From contig JARHVA010000123.1 of assembly GCA_037957365.1 (NCBI GenBank), positions 1,150,501 to 1,214,500 of the forward strand: 64,000 nt of DNA, in the 5' to 3' direction. Positions within the stretch are counted from its first letter, which is position 1. Each line of letters begins with the position of its first letter. Made by a program: the position numbers and the translations under genes. Under the pieces are notes generated by a model. The model ran no database searches. It was given only the letters and a program-made list of their open reading frames with translations, and was not told the origin of the DNA. This document shows, one piece after another, positions 11,355-24,065 of the stretch. The stretch comes from Torreya grandis. Its lineage: Eukaryota > Streptophyta > Pinopsida > Cupressales > Taxaceae.

Positions 11355-11896
11355 TGTAATTTCCCTTTCCAAGCATAAGACAAGGGCATAGCCATTAAGG
11401 AGGGTGCAACAATTAGAATCACCCCTCGTAAGAGGAGCACCACATTTAATAAAAAATAAAACTTATATAGATAGGCCGACCCACCTAAACACCAAGGGAC
11501 GCCACCCTTTAGGGCACACCTCCCTTGGGAAAATACATTTGGAAGAGACATCTTTCGGTGGAAGGTGATGCAGTATGTATAATCATTCATTGGTATGGAA
11601 GGAATTCATTCAATAATGTATTAAAAATATATAACCATGTACAAGTATTATGTTTTACAACCACTTTTAAGGATGAAATCCCTTAATCGTGGAATTTGAT
11701 TGCAAGGATGAAAACCCTTGTAATCATTATATCCCAAAGATGAAATCCCTTGAGGATTTATATTTTATCATTAATAGAATTATATTTTTTATTTTAAATA
11801 TTATTCTTAGTACAAGTTACATTTATAAAATATTATTTTAAAAGGACTGTCGAGGAATCCAAATTATCAAATAATATTCTGATTAGGGATATTACA
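11355..11896 (+). repeat. 3' LTR of the PDS5-carrying element
   Basis: It begins TGTAATTTCCC and ends GATATTACA, followed by the TSD CACTT. It aligns with the 5' LTR over its full length. Confidence 0.9.
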
Positions 11897-12915
11897 CACT
11901 TAAGCACTAGAACCAATCCAGAAACCACCAATGACATCAACTATGAGTTTCAAGCTTTAACCTTCATCAATTTGAAAAATTTGTGCAATACAACTTTTTA
12001 CAGCTATAACTTTTTCAGAAACAAGCTTGTATCTTCACACTTTCTCTCCTCTCTCTAACCACCACCACCACCTAGAGGTACCTGGGAAAGTTCACTACAA
12101 TTCCTAAACATTCACCTGAGAATTAGAAATCATCCTGAGCACTTTTGAATCATATCTTCAACATTGGGTCACTATTAGGGTTTTAAGAGGGTTTAAACAC
12201 ACTTCCACTGTTAACAATTGTTCATAAAGCATAGCCCCTCAATACAAAAACTAATGATTGGAATTTTTAGCTATAACCCTTCCCATCTACCATGAATAAC
12301 TTAGGTTCCCAAGCAAAGGTTTGACGAGCTAAAGAGCACAAGAAAATACTTCTCAATTTGAGCATCCTTCATTATGTGCACTCAAGAGATCGCAAAGCAC
12401 TTTTTCTTGCCTTAACCTTCAAACTTTTACCTGAAATTTCATGAATACACCTGGGACAACCTATCAGACATCTAACAAAGCTCACCTATGCGTAATTGCC
12501 TTGGAAATTAAACTCAATGCTTCATTAGGCAATGCTCTCACAACCTTGCTTTCTACACTTGAGTCTTCACACCTCGTTAGGCCTTGAACTGACCTTCAAA
12601 CCTCTTTTCAAGCTCTCAATACTTCACTCACATGCTCACACAATGTCAAATATTATTCTACAACCTTATCTCACCATGCAACCAAACTTATGCCTTCACA
12701 CAAGATATCTTCATGCCATAACTAAGTTTCACAAGACACCTTCTCCTCAAAGACACTTGATATCAATCTTCTATACCCTTTGCATACCTGAGAACATCCA
12801 TCTTAGGTATGAGAACATCCATTGCACCATGTCACCATGCCTCTTCATGCACAAGACTAGGCATCCTATGCACATACCTTCTCAAGACACTAATAGGCTC
12901 AAGCATTTGACAACA

Positions 12916-13104
12916 TTGACAACAAGGACCTTCCATGTTGACCTTCACATCGCTCATGCAAACATCAGAGCATATATCAATCATATATTACACTCTTAGA
13001 ATCATTGCAATTGACAACAAGGACCTTCCATGTTGACCTTCACATCGCTCATGCAAACATCAGAGCATATATCAATCATATATTACACTCTTAGAATCAT
13101 TGCA
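12916..13104 (+). repeat. 95-bp tandem duplication in array LTR 2
   Basis: TTGACAACAAGGACCTTCC at 12916 repeats at 13011, and the two units read almost the same through ATCATTGCA. The other array LTRs have a single copy. Confidence 0.85.
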
Positions 13105-13380
13105 CCACTGATCAATATTCTCTCTCATAGCTACACTCTTCAATGACCTTATGAAGACCTATGACCTCATGACCATGCCAATTGACCTTCAACACTTTAG
13201 CTTGTTATAATAACAATGATAGTCACAAGACATTAACCTTCATAAGCACCTTTGACATCCATCTTCATAATAGCACCTCTGGGACAACAAATACAATCAA
13301 TGACAACAACAATGATATCAATCTTCTTGAGAACCTTTGACATCAATGCCAAACTTCAACAACTGGAACAATGCTCAACA

Positions 13381-13392
13381 CTCTCCCCCTTT
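13381..13392 (-). other. Polypurine tract, internal segment 2
   Basis: AAAGGGGGAGAG on the minus strand abuts the LTR. Confidence 0.7.
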
Positions 13393-14182
13393 GTCATTGA
13401 TGGCAAAACACACTACAAACTCATCATTCTCATCTCCCCATTTCTGGACTTTCTCCTCATTAGACACTAATGACAAAAGGACACCTGCAGCAATTGGAAT
13501 TACACCTTTTGCAACCACAACTCAATAGACAAAAATTTCTTTCAAACAGACTTCTTCCTCATTTTGAACTATCTCCCATTTTTAGATCATTCTCAACTTC
13601 CGGAAACACATTCCCTCCCTGATGGCAACCAATCTTAGAAACATCAAACCTTAAAGCTATCAAGTTCCCCCTTTGACTAAGCATATACCAATTAGTGTAA
13701 CATCTTCAACAAAGAAGGATTACACAGTGTAACCATGCTCCCCCTATGCTCATGCTCAATCTTCCAAAAAACTATGAAACTTAAGAACCCTCACCTTGTC
13801 CTTGACATGACTGAAGAAGATCAAACTCTTAATCACACACTAGGTTACCACACTCTTGACACCAATACCCCTTATCACAAATCAAGCTCAACTACTCACA
13901 AAAACAAATACCAAAAGCTTACCTCTCATATACCAATTGACTGCATTTTGACCTCAAATACCTACAATCAACATTATATCTCTCATCATGCTACCTACTA
14001 CACTTCAAACCTCAGAGCTACTAACATAGAAATGGATAATAGCCATATTCATCTCCTTGCTTGCAATATAGACAACCAAGAATCTTATCAAGATGAAACC
14101 TTCTTTGACAGCAACCTCATGCTTTTAATGATAGAAGAATGTCTCCATGAAGCATAATGGAGCCACCCCTTTTCATAGGGCA
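13393..14182 (-). other. Non-coding 3' part of internal segment 2
   Basis: It has the same content as 2054-2920. An open frame on the plus strand (13735-14157) is not kept in the sister copies and has no recognisable domain. I see no gene here. Confidence 0.55.
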
Positions 14183-15265
14183 CTAAAACACCATGAACTC
14201 AGGGGATTCCCAAATCTCCAATCCACTCTTGTCAGCTATCTTGCGATTGACTCATCCACCTTGTCATCCTCCTCTTTGATTGCATTGTCAATTGATGCAG
14301 ATAACAAGTGTTCTTGACATTCCTTCACTTCTTATCCTTGCTCTACCTTAGCAAATAGTCCACCTTGGTTTATGGACTGATCATAACTCACTTTGACTAT
14401 CTTTGTCTTCCATACCTTGGTTTGCTCTTTCTCTTGCACTTTAGGAGTTTTAACCCTCAATGTTCCTATAGCACTCTTCTTCAATGAGATGAACTTGTTA
14501 TTGTCTCCTTTAGTCTTATGTTCTTTCTCCACCTTCTCTAATGGATCTGACTTCTTGATCTACTTCTTAGTGACATAACTAGACACCTTCTTGTCTTGAC
14601 TAATCTTCCTTAAATGCCTCATCTTGTAGTTCCCTACAATATGACCAGTATTATGACATTTGAAACAAACAAAATTACTGTACTTACCTCTTGATTGATC
14701 CCTCCTCCCATGCTCCCATGATAACTCCTCTGTTGAGACCGATCTACAATCATTTGTTCTACCAAAGATATGACAAGCAAGACAATATCCATTGAAAGAA
14801 ATGGAATACCTCATAGCATTAGTCTACCCGATTGGTCTCTTCATGTTAACTTTCAAGTTGGTACTCTTGACTTGTTTTGACTTCTTATGCTCTTTCTCAA
14901 CCTTGTTCATCTTATCTATGAGCTGCTCATACTCAACCTTCAAGGAAACTAGCTCTATCTTCAATTGATCATACTCAACTTCTTTTGATGTGAACTTTGT
15001 ATTGACACCTTCGAATTGATTCTTGAGATCCTTGATGATCTTCTCATCCCTTTTGGCTTCTTTGACCTAGTCACTCTTCAAGTTACATATCTGTTGCTTA
15101 AGATCCTTGACCATAGATCTCAACTCATGTTTCCTCTTCTTTTGGTGCTTCAAATCATCTAGGGCACTTATGAGCTCAGTTTCAAGATCTACTTCAGTTT
15201 TTCTTTCTTCACTGTCATATTAGACTTCATCATACATGCTATCTTATTTTTTTATCACTAGACAT
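14183..15265 (-). pseudogene. gag-like gene of the array, copy 2
   Basis: Minus strand from an ATG at 15263-15265 to the stop at 14183-14185. The coiled coil lies at about 14870-15170. The first knuckle, YCLACHIFGRTND, has lost its histidine region, and the second, CFKCHNTGHIVGNY, has lost its last cysteine. A deletion of roughly 55 bases near 14245 removes the IASIKPKWILKRD part that the sister copies have just before their C-terminus. Several stops are present. Same family and role as copy 1; dead. Confidence 0.75.
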
Positions 15266-15318
15266 CTTATGCTTCTTAGGATCACTTTCAAGCTGTTAGA
15301 CTTGTTTCAAAGGACTAG

Positions 15319-15332
15319 ACTCTGATACCAAT
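15319..15332 (-). other. Primer binding site, copy 2
   Basis: TTGGTATCAGAGT on the minus strand follows the LTR end. This is the core initiator methionine tRNA match. Confidence 0.75.
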
Positions 15333-18300
15333 TATTGGAAGCACAATGACTAAGAGGGGTGGCAGGGGGGTGAATCAATCTTCAAAACATTCATTCAATT
15401 CAATTTAATATTCACAATCCATTCATACAAATACATAGATCTAGCAAATATAAGCAACCATACAAGAGCATGAAACAAGATAACACATATATGTGGGAAA
15501 CCCTCAAAGGGAAGAAAACCCACTGATCTTTATAAATAGACTATAGTCTTATAAGTCAAAAGATCACAATTTAGTGAAGCACTAACTCCAAATGGAGCAC
15601 CAACTCAGCTAGGCTTTAGCAAACACAAACTTGGAAGGAGGCACCAACCCACTAGATGACTCAGAACCAACATAGCCACCTGAAACATTTGATCACCTTC
15701 AGAAAACCTTGTTGCTCACACAACAGATGATGATCACCTTCAGAAAACCTTGTTGCTCACACAACAGATGATGATCACCTTCTGTAGCTCTTCTCACTCT
15801 TCTATCCCTCTCAAACTACCTTCGAGGCTTCTTCGCTCAACTAAGTCTCTTCAAGATAGATTAGGTCATATGACCTTGATATTCATCTGTAGTATCCCTA
15901 TTAAATTTTCATGATAGTTTCTATACACCCCTCTGATGGTCTACAAGACCTCCTTTAGCTCTATAAAGTGTTATTTCCTTTGCTTGCACACACTTATTCT
16001 CTAACTTATCAATTAGGCCTATTAGGCCTTCTTCTTATACAATCCTTTAGTTCATACACCTCTTGGTCGACCATACACACTTGCACACTTGGATTACCCT
16101 TACAATAGGTCTTTTAACACATTTCATACATGAATCAATCATTACAATAGATCATCCACAACTTAAAAAGCCAAAACCTGTTTTATGTCTTAAGGAGACC
16201 TAATTTAATTAGGCCTTCATTAGTACTCGTTACCCTTTGATCTTCTTGCAACAATTTACCTTCATTGACAAACAAGATCATTTCATACATTGATCAAATA
16301 GACCTCAATAAATATCTTCTAAGGTCCATAACACTTTTTAGCACCAACCCCTTCATGAACACTCCTTGTAGTACTGATCACAATTAGGACTGTGAACCTA
16401 CAAAAAGTCTGCCAAACAAATCTAAAGCATGTACACAATTTAATCACACAACCATGACAATAAATCACATGAACAAAAATTTCATGACCTTAAAAACAAA
16501 ACCATTTTGTGAACATATTTTATTCACTTAAACTAATCTCCAAAACTTCTTCTAAGCATTATCATGACTTGAAAGTCATGAATAACAACTCCATGCACTA
16601 CATTGCATCACTCTTTCATGAAATTACACTCAAATCCAACTTTTCATCACTATAACTCAGAACTATCAAGACTGTCAAAAACACAGTCATGAAGCATTGA
16701 CCTTATAACACATGTATAGGGACTTTTAAAGACTTTCAATGCATGGAGATTATTCTCTGGCATTTTTAGACATCTTTAAATACAAAATTAATATGGTCTA
16801 ATGTCAAATATTGGTCTTGCAAACCAATCTTTTGACCTCTCTCACAATCACACTAGAACCAGATAAGCGATTTTGGCTTCAGCTTTTCAAACTCTATACC
16901 TGACTTCCAAATCTTATACCAATCACGAACATGACATACAAGTCCCAAAAAACATTTTTGTGCACTTCAATCCATCATTCTTTCATGAAATCATACCAAA
17001 AAACCAACTTCTCAAACTGCTTGGGTTTTGCATTGTTCTTCTTCATTAGGCCTGTTAGCCACTGGCCAACTTGGATCACAAATTTGAAACACTTAAGCAT
17101 TAGAACCAATCTAGAAACCACCAAAGACATCAAATATGAGTCTCAAGATTCAACCTTCATCAATTAGTAAAATTTTTCAAATACAACTTTTTATAGCTAC
17201 AACTTATATAGAAACAAGCTTGTATCTTCACATTTTCTCTCTCCTCTCTCTAACCACCACCACCTGGAGGTACCTGCAAGAGTTCACTATAATATCTAGA
17301 CATTTATCTAAGCATTACAAACCATCGTAAGCACTTTTGAATCATATCTTCAACATCGGGTCACTATTAGGGTTCTAAGAGGGTTGAAACACACTTCTAC
17401 TGTTAACGATTGTTCATAAATCATAGCCCCTCAATCCAAAAAACTAATGCTTGGAATTTTGAGCTAGAACCCTTCCCCATCTACCATGGATAGTTTTAAA
17501 TCCTATGCAAAGGTTTGATGAGCTAAAGAGCACAAGAAAATCCTTCTTCGATTGACTATCCTTCATTCTATGCACTCGAGGGACCTGAAAGCACTTTTTC
17601 TTGCCTTAACCTTCAAACTTTGACCCAAGACTTCATGAATACACCTGGAATAACCTATCACATATCTGATAAAGCTCATTTGTGCACACTTGCCTTGTAA
17701 ACTGAACCTCATGCCTCATTAGGCCATGGTCTCACCACCTTACTTTCTACACCTGAGTCTTCACACCTCATTAGGCCTTGAACTGACCTTCAAACATATT
17801 TTCAAGCTCTTAATACTACACTCACATGCTCCCACAATGTCAAACGTCCTTCTACAACCTTATCTCACTATGCAACCAAGCTTATGCCTTCGCACAAGAT
17901 CTCTTCATGCCATAACTAAGCTTCACAAAACACCTTATCCTCAAAGACACTTGATATCAATCTTCTATAACCTTTACAAGCCTGAGAACATCCATCTCAC
18001 TATGCCACCATGCATTTTCATGCACAAGACTAGGCATCCTATGCATATACCTTCTCAAGACACTACTAGGCTCAAGCAATTGAAAACTTTGACAACAAGG
18101 ACCTTCCATGCTGAACTTCACATCACTCATTCAAACATAAGAACATATACCAATCATATCTTACACTCTTAGAATCATTGCCACATTGATCAGTATTCTC
18201 TCTCATAGTTACACTCTTTAATGACCTCATGAAGACCTATGACCTCATGACCATGCCAACTGGCCTTCAACACTTTAGCTTGTTACAACACAACACTCAC

Positions 18301-18508
18301 TAGAGCATCACTAAGACATCAATGACAACAACAATGATAGTCACATGACATCAACCTTCATAAGCACCTTTGACATTAATCTTCATAAGAGCACCTTTGG
18401 GACAACAAATACAATCAATGACAATAACAATGATATCCACTTTCTCAAGAAAATGACATCAATGACAACATCATTGCCAAACCTTAATAATAGGAACAAT
18501 ACTCAACA
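15333..18508 (-). repeat. Array LTR 3
   Basis: It begins TATTGGAAGCACAAT (the usual second base G is A) and ends CTCAACA against a polypurine tract. At 3.18 kb it has no large insertion. A 41-bp tandem duplication (GATCACCTTCAGAAAACC) lies at 15691-15772. Confidence 0.85.
15691..15772 (+). repeat. 41-bp tandem duplication in array LTR 3
   Basis: GATCACCTTCAGAAAACC at 15691 recurs at 15732, with a further partial start at 15773. The sister LTRs have one copy. Confidence 0.85.
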
Positions 18509-18520
18509 ATCTCCCCCTTT
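18509..18520 (-). other. Polypurine tract, internal segment 3
   Basis: AAAGGGGGAGAT on the minus strand abuts the LTR. Confidence 0.7.
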
Positions 18521-19385
18521 GTCATTGATGGCAGAACACACTGTAAATTGATAATTCTCATCTCCCCGATTCTGGGTTTTCTCCCTCTTTGACATTAATA
18601 ATAAAGGGACACCTGCAGCAATTGGAATTACACATTTTTCAACTACAACTCAACAAACAAAAACTTATTTCAAACAGATTTCTTCCTCATTTTGAACTAT
18701 CTCCCATTTTTAGATCATTCTCAACTTCTGGAAACACACTCTCTCCCTAATGGCAACCAATCTTAGAAACATCAAACCTTAGAGCTATCAAGTTTCCCCT
18801 TTGACCAAGCATATACCAATCAATGCAACAGATTCAACAAATAAGGATCACATAGCATAACCATGCTCCCCCTATGCTCATGCTCAATCTTCTAGAGAAC
18901 TCTAAAATTTGAGGACACTCACCTTGTCCTTGACATCACTAAAGAAGATCAAACTCTTGATCACACACTAGGCTACCATACTCTTGACACCAACTGCAGA
19001 AGTAGGGACTCCCCCTTTGTCTTCACAGCTCAACACTTGAGTCAAGAGGACTCTTAAACCATCCTCAAATTCCTTCAAACATCTTGACACCAATACCCCT
19101 TCTTATCACATATCAAGCTCAACTACTCAAACAAACAGATACCAAAAGCTTACCTCTCATATACATATTGTCAACCTTAGATCTCTGATCATGCTGTCTA
19201 CTACACTTCAAACCTCAGAGCTACCAACATAGGAATGGATAATATCGATCTTCATCTCCTTGCTTGCAACATAGACAAACCAAAATCTTCTCAAGATGAA
19301 ACCTTCTTTGACTGCAACCTCATACTTCTACTGATAGAAGAATGTCTCCATGAAGCCTAATGGAGCCACCCCTTTCCATAGGGCA
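18521..19385 (-). other. Non-coding 3' part of internal segment 3
   Basis: Same as 2054-2920. I see no coding frame, and several GGGGGA runs are on the minus strand. Confidence 0.55.
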
Positions 19386-20531
19386 TTAAAACACTATGAA
19401 TTCAGGAGATTCTCAAATCTCCAATCCACTCTTCTCAGCCATCTTGTAATCATGAAACTGATAGTCTCTCTTTAGAATCCACTTTGGCTTGACTGAAGCA
19501 ATTGACTCATCTAGCTTGTCATCCTTCTTCTTCTCTTTTACTGCCTTGTCAATAGATGCAAATAACAAGTGTTCTTGACTTCCCTTCACTTCTGATCCTA
19601 TCTCTACCTCAGTAAAAAGTCCACCTTGGTTTATGGACTGATCATAACTCACTTTGACTGTCTTTATCTTCCATACCTTGGTTTGTTCTTTCTCTTGCAC
19701 TTTAGGAGATTCAACCCTCACTGTTCTTGTAGCACTCTTCTTCAATGAGATGAACTTGTTCTTATCTCCTTTAGTCTTCTATTCTTTCTCCACCTTCTCC
19801 ATAGGATCTGACTTATTGATCCACTTCGTAGTGGCATAACTAGACACCTTCTTGTCTTGACTAATCTTCCTTAAATGCCTCATCTTGTAGTTCCTTTCAA
19901 TATGACTAGTATTATGACATTTGAAATAAACAATTATTGTACTTACCTCTTTATTGATCACTCCTCTCCCATGGTCCCATGATAACTCCTCCCTTGAGAC
20001 CATTCTACAATCACTTGTTCTATGACCAAAGATATGACAAGCAAAACAATATCCATTGAAAGAAATGGAATACCTCATAGCATTGGGTTCCCTGATTGGT
20101 CTCTTCATGTTAACTTTCAAGTTGGTACTCTTGACCTGTTCTGACTTCTCACGCTCTTTCTCTACCTTGCTCATCTTATCTATGAGCTATTCTTTCTCAA
20201 CCTTCAAGGAAACTAGCTCTATCTTCAACTAATCATATTCAACTTCTTTTGATCTGAACTTTGTATTCACACCTTCTAACTGATTCCTGAGATCCTTGAT
20301 GATCTTCTCATCCCTTTTGGCCTCTTTGACCCAGTCACTTTCCAAGGTACATATCTGTTCCTGAAGATACTTGACCATAGATCTCAACTCATGCTTCCTC
20401 TTCTTTTGGTGCTTCAAATCATCTAGGGCATTTATGAGCTCAGTGTCAAGATCTAATTCAGCTTCTCCTTCTTCATTGGCATAGTAGACAACTTCATCAT
20501 ACATGTTGTCTTCTTTTTCATCACTAGACAT
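19386..20531 (-). pseudogene. gag-like gene of the array, copy 3 (best kept)
   Basis: Minus strand from an ATG at 20529-20531. The first 100 codons are open: an acidic N-terminus (EEGEAELDLDTELINAL), then a coiled coil of LKHQKKRKHELR type. A stop at 20229-20231 is followed by another open stretch with CFACHIFGHRTSDC, a full CX2CX4HX4C knuckle. A frameshift follows, and then a second knuckle with its first and last cysteines changed (YFKCHNTSHIERNY). The basic tail (19413-19745) ends early because the tryptophan of WESPEF is a stop. There is no capsid domain before the coiled coil; the start lies about 65 bases from the PBS. In pol-bearing copia relatives here (59800-60680) the same coiled coil and two knuckles form the C-terminal half of gag. 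Confidence 0.8.
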
Positions 20532-20584
20532 CTTGTGCCTCTTAGGATCACTTTCAAGCTATTAGACTTGCTTCAAAAGACTAG

Positions 20585-20598
20585 ACTCTGATACCAAT
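20585..20598 (-). other. Primer binding site, copy 3
   Basis: ATTGGTATCAGAGT on the minus strand directly follows the LTR end. Confidence 0.8.
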
Positions 20599-23500
20599 TG
20601 TTGGAAGCACAATGACATAGAGGGGGATTGAATCAATCTTCAGAACATTCATTCAATTCAACTTAACATTCATGAGCCATTCATACAAGTACATAGATTC
20701 ATCAAGCATAAGCAACTATACAAGAGCATGAAACAAGATAACACATCATAAATGTAGGAAACCCTCAAAGAGAAGAAAACCCATTGATCCCTGCAAATGG
20801 ACTATAATCATATAATTCAAAAGATCACAATTTAGTGAAGCACCAACTCCACATAAAGCACTAACCCCAACAAGCTAAGCACCAACTCAGCTAGGCTTTA
20901 GCAAGCACCAACTTACAAGGAGGCACCAACCTCGTAGATGACTCAACACCAGCTCAACCACTCGAAAATTTTGATCACCTTCAGAAAACCTTGTTGCTCA
21001 CACAACAGATGATGATCACCTTTTGTAGTTCTCACTCTTTTATCCCTCTCAAACTGCCTTCTAGGCTTTTTCTCTCAAACTGCCTTCTAGGCTTTTTCTT
21101 TCAAACTGTCTTCTAGGCTTTTTCGCTCAACTAAGTCTCTTCAAGATAGATTAAGTCATATGACCTTGATATTTATCTACAATACCCCTGTTAGATCTTC
21201 ATGATAGTTTCTACACATCCCTCTGATGGTCTACAAGACCTCCTTTAGCTCTGCAAAATGTTGTTTCCTTCGTTGCACACACTTATTCTCTAACTTGTCA
21301 ATTAGGCCTATTAGGCCTTGTTCTTATACATTCCTTTAGCTCATACACCTCTTTGTCGGCTATACACACTTGCACACTTGGATTACCCTTACAATATTTC
21401 TTTTAACAAATTTCATACATGAATCAGTCATTACAATAGGTCATCCACAACTTAAAAGGCCAAAACCTGTTTTAGGCCTTAAGGAGACCTAATTCAATTA
21501 GGCCTTCATTAGTACTCGTTACCCATTGATCTTATTGCAACATTTTACTTTAAATGACGAACAAGATCCTTTCATACATTGATCAAATACACCCCAATAA
21601 ACATCTTCTAAGGTCGATAACACTTTTTATCACCAACCCCTTCATGAACAATTCTTGTAGCACTGTTCACAATTAAGACTGTGAACCTATAGAAAGTTTG
21701 CCAAATAAAATTGAAGCATGTACACAATTTAGTCACACAACCATGACAATAAATCACATGAACATAAATTCCATGACCTTAAAAACATAACCATGTGCTT
21801 TAGAATTCACAACTCAGGGCAAAAGGATTCAAACACTTCTCTGCAAATGCCCACTCATAACTGCCAAAACACTTCAAAAATCAGTCATGAACAACTTAAT
21901 ATTCAACACCTGAAACAACACTTTCTATGACCACAAACACTTTAAAAATATCATTTGACAACTCTAGACCATTCTCAAACACAAAAATCACAAGGTCTAA
22001 TGTCAAATTTTGGTCTTGCAGACCAATCTTTTGACTTACAGTTTCACAGTCCAATCCTGATCGGACAAGCCATTTTGTGAACATATTTTCTTCATTTACA
22101 CTGAATTCCAAAAATTATACCAAGCATGATCATGACTTACAAGTCATGAACAACTCCATGCACTACATTGCATCACTCTTTCAAAAAATTACACTCAAAT
22201 CTAACTTTTCATCACTGTAACTCAAAATTGTCAAGACTATCAAAGACAGTCATGAAACATTGACCTTCTAACACTTGTATAGGGATTTTCAAAGACTTCC
22301 AATGCATGAACATGATTCTTTGACATTTACAGACCATCTTCAAATACAAAATTAATATGGTCTAATGTCAAAATCTTTTGACATCTCTCCTCACAGCCAC
22401 ACCAGAACCAAACAAGCCATTTTGGCTTCAACTTTTCAACCTCTTTACCTGAATTCCAAACCCTCTACCAAGAACGAATGGGACATACAAGTCCCAAACA
22501 TCATTTACATGCACTTCAATCCATCATTCTTTCATGAAATCATACCAAAAAACCAACTTCTCAAACTGCCTAGGTTTTGTACTATTCTTCATTATGCCTG
22601 TTATCGATTGGCCAACTTGGATCACAAATTTGGAACACTTAAGCACTAGAACCAATCCAGAAACCACAAAGGACATCAACTATGAGTCTCAAGCTTCAAC
22701 CTTCATTTTTCAAAATTTGTCCAATACAGCGTTTTACAGCTACAATAACTTCTTCAAAAACAAGCTTGTATCTTCATATTTTCTCTCTCCTCTCTCTAAC
22801 CACCACCACTTAGAGGTGCCTGAGAGATTTCACTACAAGATCCAAACACTTATCTGAGCATTAAAAACCATCCTGAGCACTTTTGAATCATATCTTCAAC
22901 ATCGGGTCACTATTAGGATTCTAAGAAGGTTTAAACACACTTCCATTGTTAAGGATTGTTCATAAAGCGTAGCCCATCAATCCAAAAACTAATGCCTGGA
23001 ATTTTGAGTTAGAACCCTTCCCCATCTACCATGAACAACTTAGGTTCCCATGCAAAGGTTTGACAAGCTTAACAGTACAAGAAAATTCTTCTCAGATTGA
23101 ACATCCTTCATTTTATGCACTCAAGAGACCTCAAAGCATTTTTTCTTGCCTTAAACTTCAAACTTTGCCTTGAACCTTCATGAATACTCCTGGGATAATC
23201 TACCACACATCTAACAAATCTCACCTATGCATACTTGCCTATGAAATTTAACCTCATGCCTCATTAGGCCATGCTCTCACCACCTTGCTTTCTACACTTG
23301 AGTCTTCACACTTCATTAGGCCTTGAACTGACCTTCAAACCTCTTTTCAAGCTCTCAATATTTCACTCACATGCTCACACAATGTGAAACATTCTTCTAA
23401 AACCTTATCTCACCATGCAACCAAACTTATGCCTTCACACAAGATCTCTTCATGCCATAACTAAGCTTCACAAGACACCATGTCCTTAAAGACACTTGAT

Positions 23501-24053
23501 ATCAATCTTCTATAACCTTTACAATCCTGAGAACATCTATCTCACTATGCCACCATGCCTTTTCATGCACAAGACTAGGCATCCTATGCACATACCTTCT
23601 CAATACACTACTAGGCTCAAGCACTTGACAACTTTGACACCAAGGACCTTCCATGCTGACCTTCACATCACTCATGCAAACATAAGAACATATACCAATC
23701 ATATCTTACATTCTCAGAATCATTGCAACACTGATCAATATTCTCTCATAGCTACACTCTTCAATGACCTCATGAAGACCTATGACCTCATGACCATGAC
23801 AACTGACCTTCAACACTTTAGCTTGTTACAACACAACAATTACTAGAGCATCACTGAGACATCAATGAAAACAACAATTATAGTCACATGACATCAACCT
23901 TCATAAGCACCTTTGACATCAATCTTCACAAGAGTACCTTTGGGACAACAAATACAATCAATGATAACAACAATGATATGAACTTTCTCGAGAACTTTTG
24001 ACATCAATGACAACATCATTGGCAAACCTCAACAATAGGAATAATGTTCAAAA
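20599..24053 (-). repeat. Array LTR 4 (full length)
   Basis: It begins TGTTGGAAGCACAAT and ends TTCAAAA against ATCTCCCC. At 3.46 kb it has no large insertion. Three copies of a 26-bp unit (CTCTCAAACTGCCTTCTAGG) occupy 21046-21123. Confidence 0.9.
21046..21123 (+). repeat. 26-bp unit, three copies, in array LTR 4
   Basis: Units begin at 21046, 21072 and 21098 with the CTCTCAAACTGCCTTCTAGG pattern and one or two changes. The sister LTRs have one copy. Confidence 0.85.
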
Positions 24054-24065
24054 ATCTCCCCATTT
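24054..24065 (-). other. Polypurine tract, internal segment 4
   Basis: AAATGGGGAGAT on the minus strand abuts the LTR. One purine of the usual run is changed. Confidence 0.6.

Larger units (their letters stand above)
9516..11896 (+). mobile_element. Small LTR retrotransposon carrying a PDS5 gene piece
   Basis: Two direct repeats, 9516-10060 (545 bp) and 11355-11896 (542 bp), begin (T)GTAAT and end GGGATATTACA. The first base of the left copy is A instead of T. The target duplication CACTT is perfect (9511-9515 and 11897-11901). After the left LTR comes a PBS-like GTGGTATGAAAGC, and before the right LTR a polypurine tract AAAAGGGAGGAT. The 1.29-kb interior holds a PDS5-derived reading and no gag, protease, integrase or RT. 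It is therefore a non-autonomous element that must have moved with enzymes from elsewhere. It is nested in array LTR 2 and so is younger than the array. Confidence 0.9.
4126..13380 (-). repeat. Array LTR 2, split by two nested insertions
   Basis: It begins TGTTGGAAGCACAAT and ends CTCAACA before a polypurine tract. It is 9.3 kb long only because two younger elements sit in it, at 5620-8995 and 9516-11896. Removing them leaves about 3.5 kb, matching LTRs 4 and 5. The sequence on either side of both insertions rejoins cleanly when compared with LTRs 3 to 5. A 95-bp tandem duplication lies at 12916-13104. Confidence 0.85.

Noticed and set aside
12532..12999. 155-codon plus-strand open frame, with similar ones at 17726-18172 and 28872-29297
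   Set aside because: They lie antisense in the array LTRs and recur because the LTR recurs. They have no recognisable domain and their lengths and frames vary between copies.
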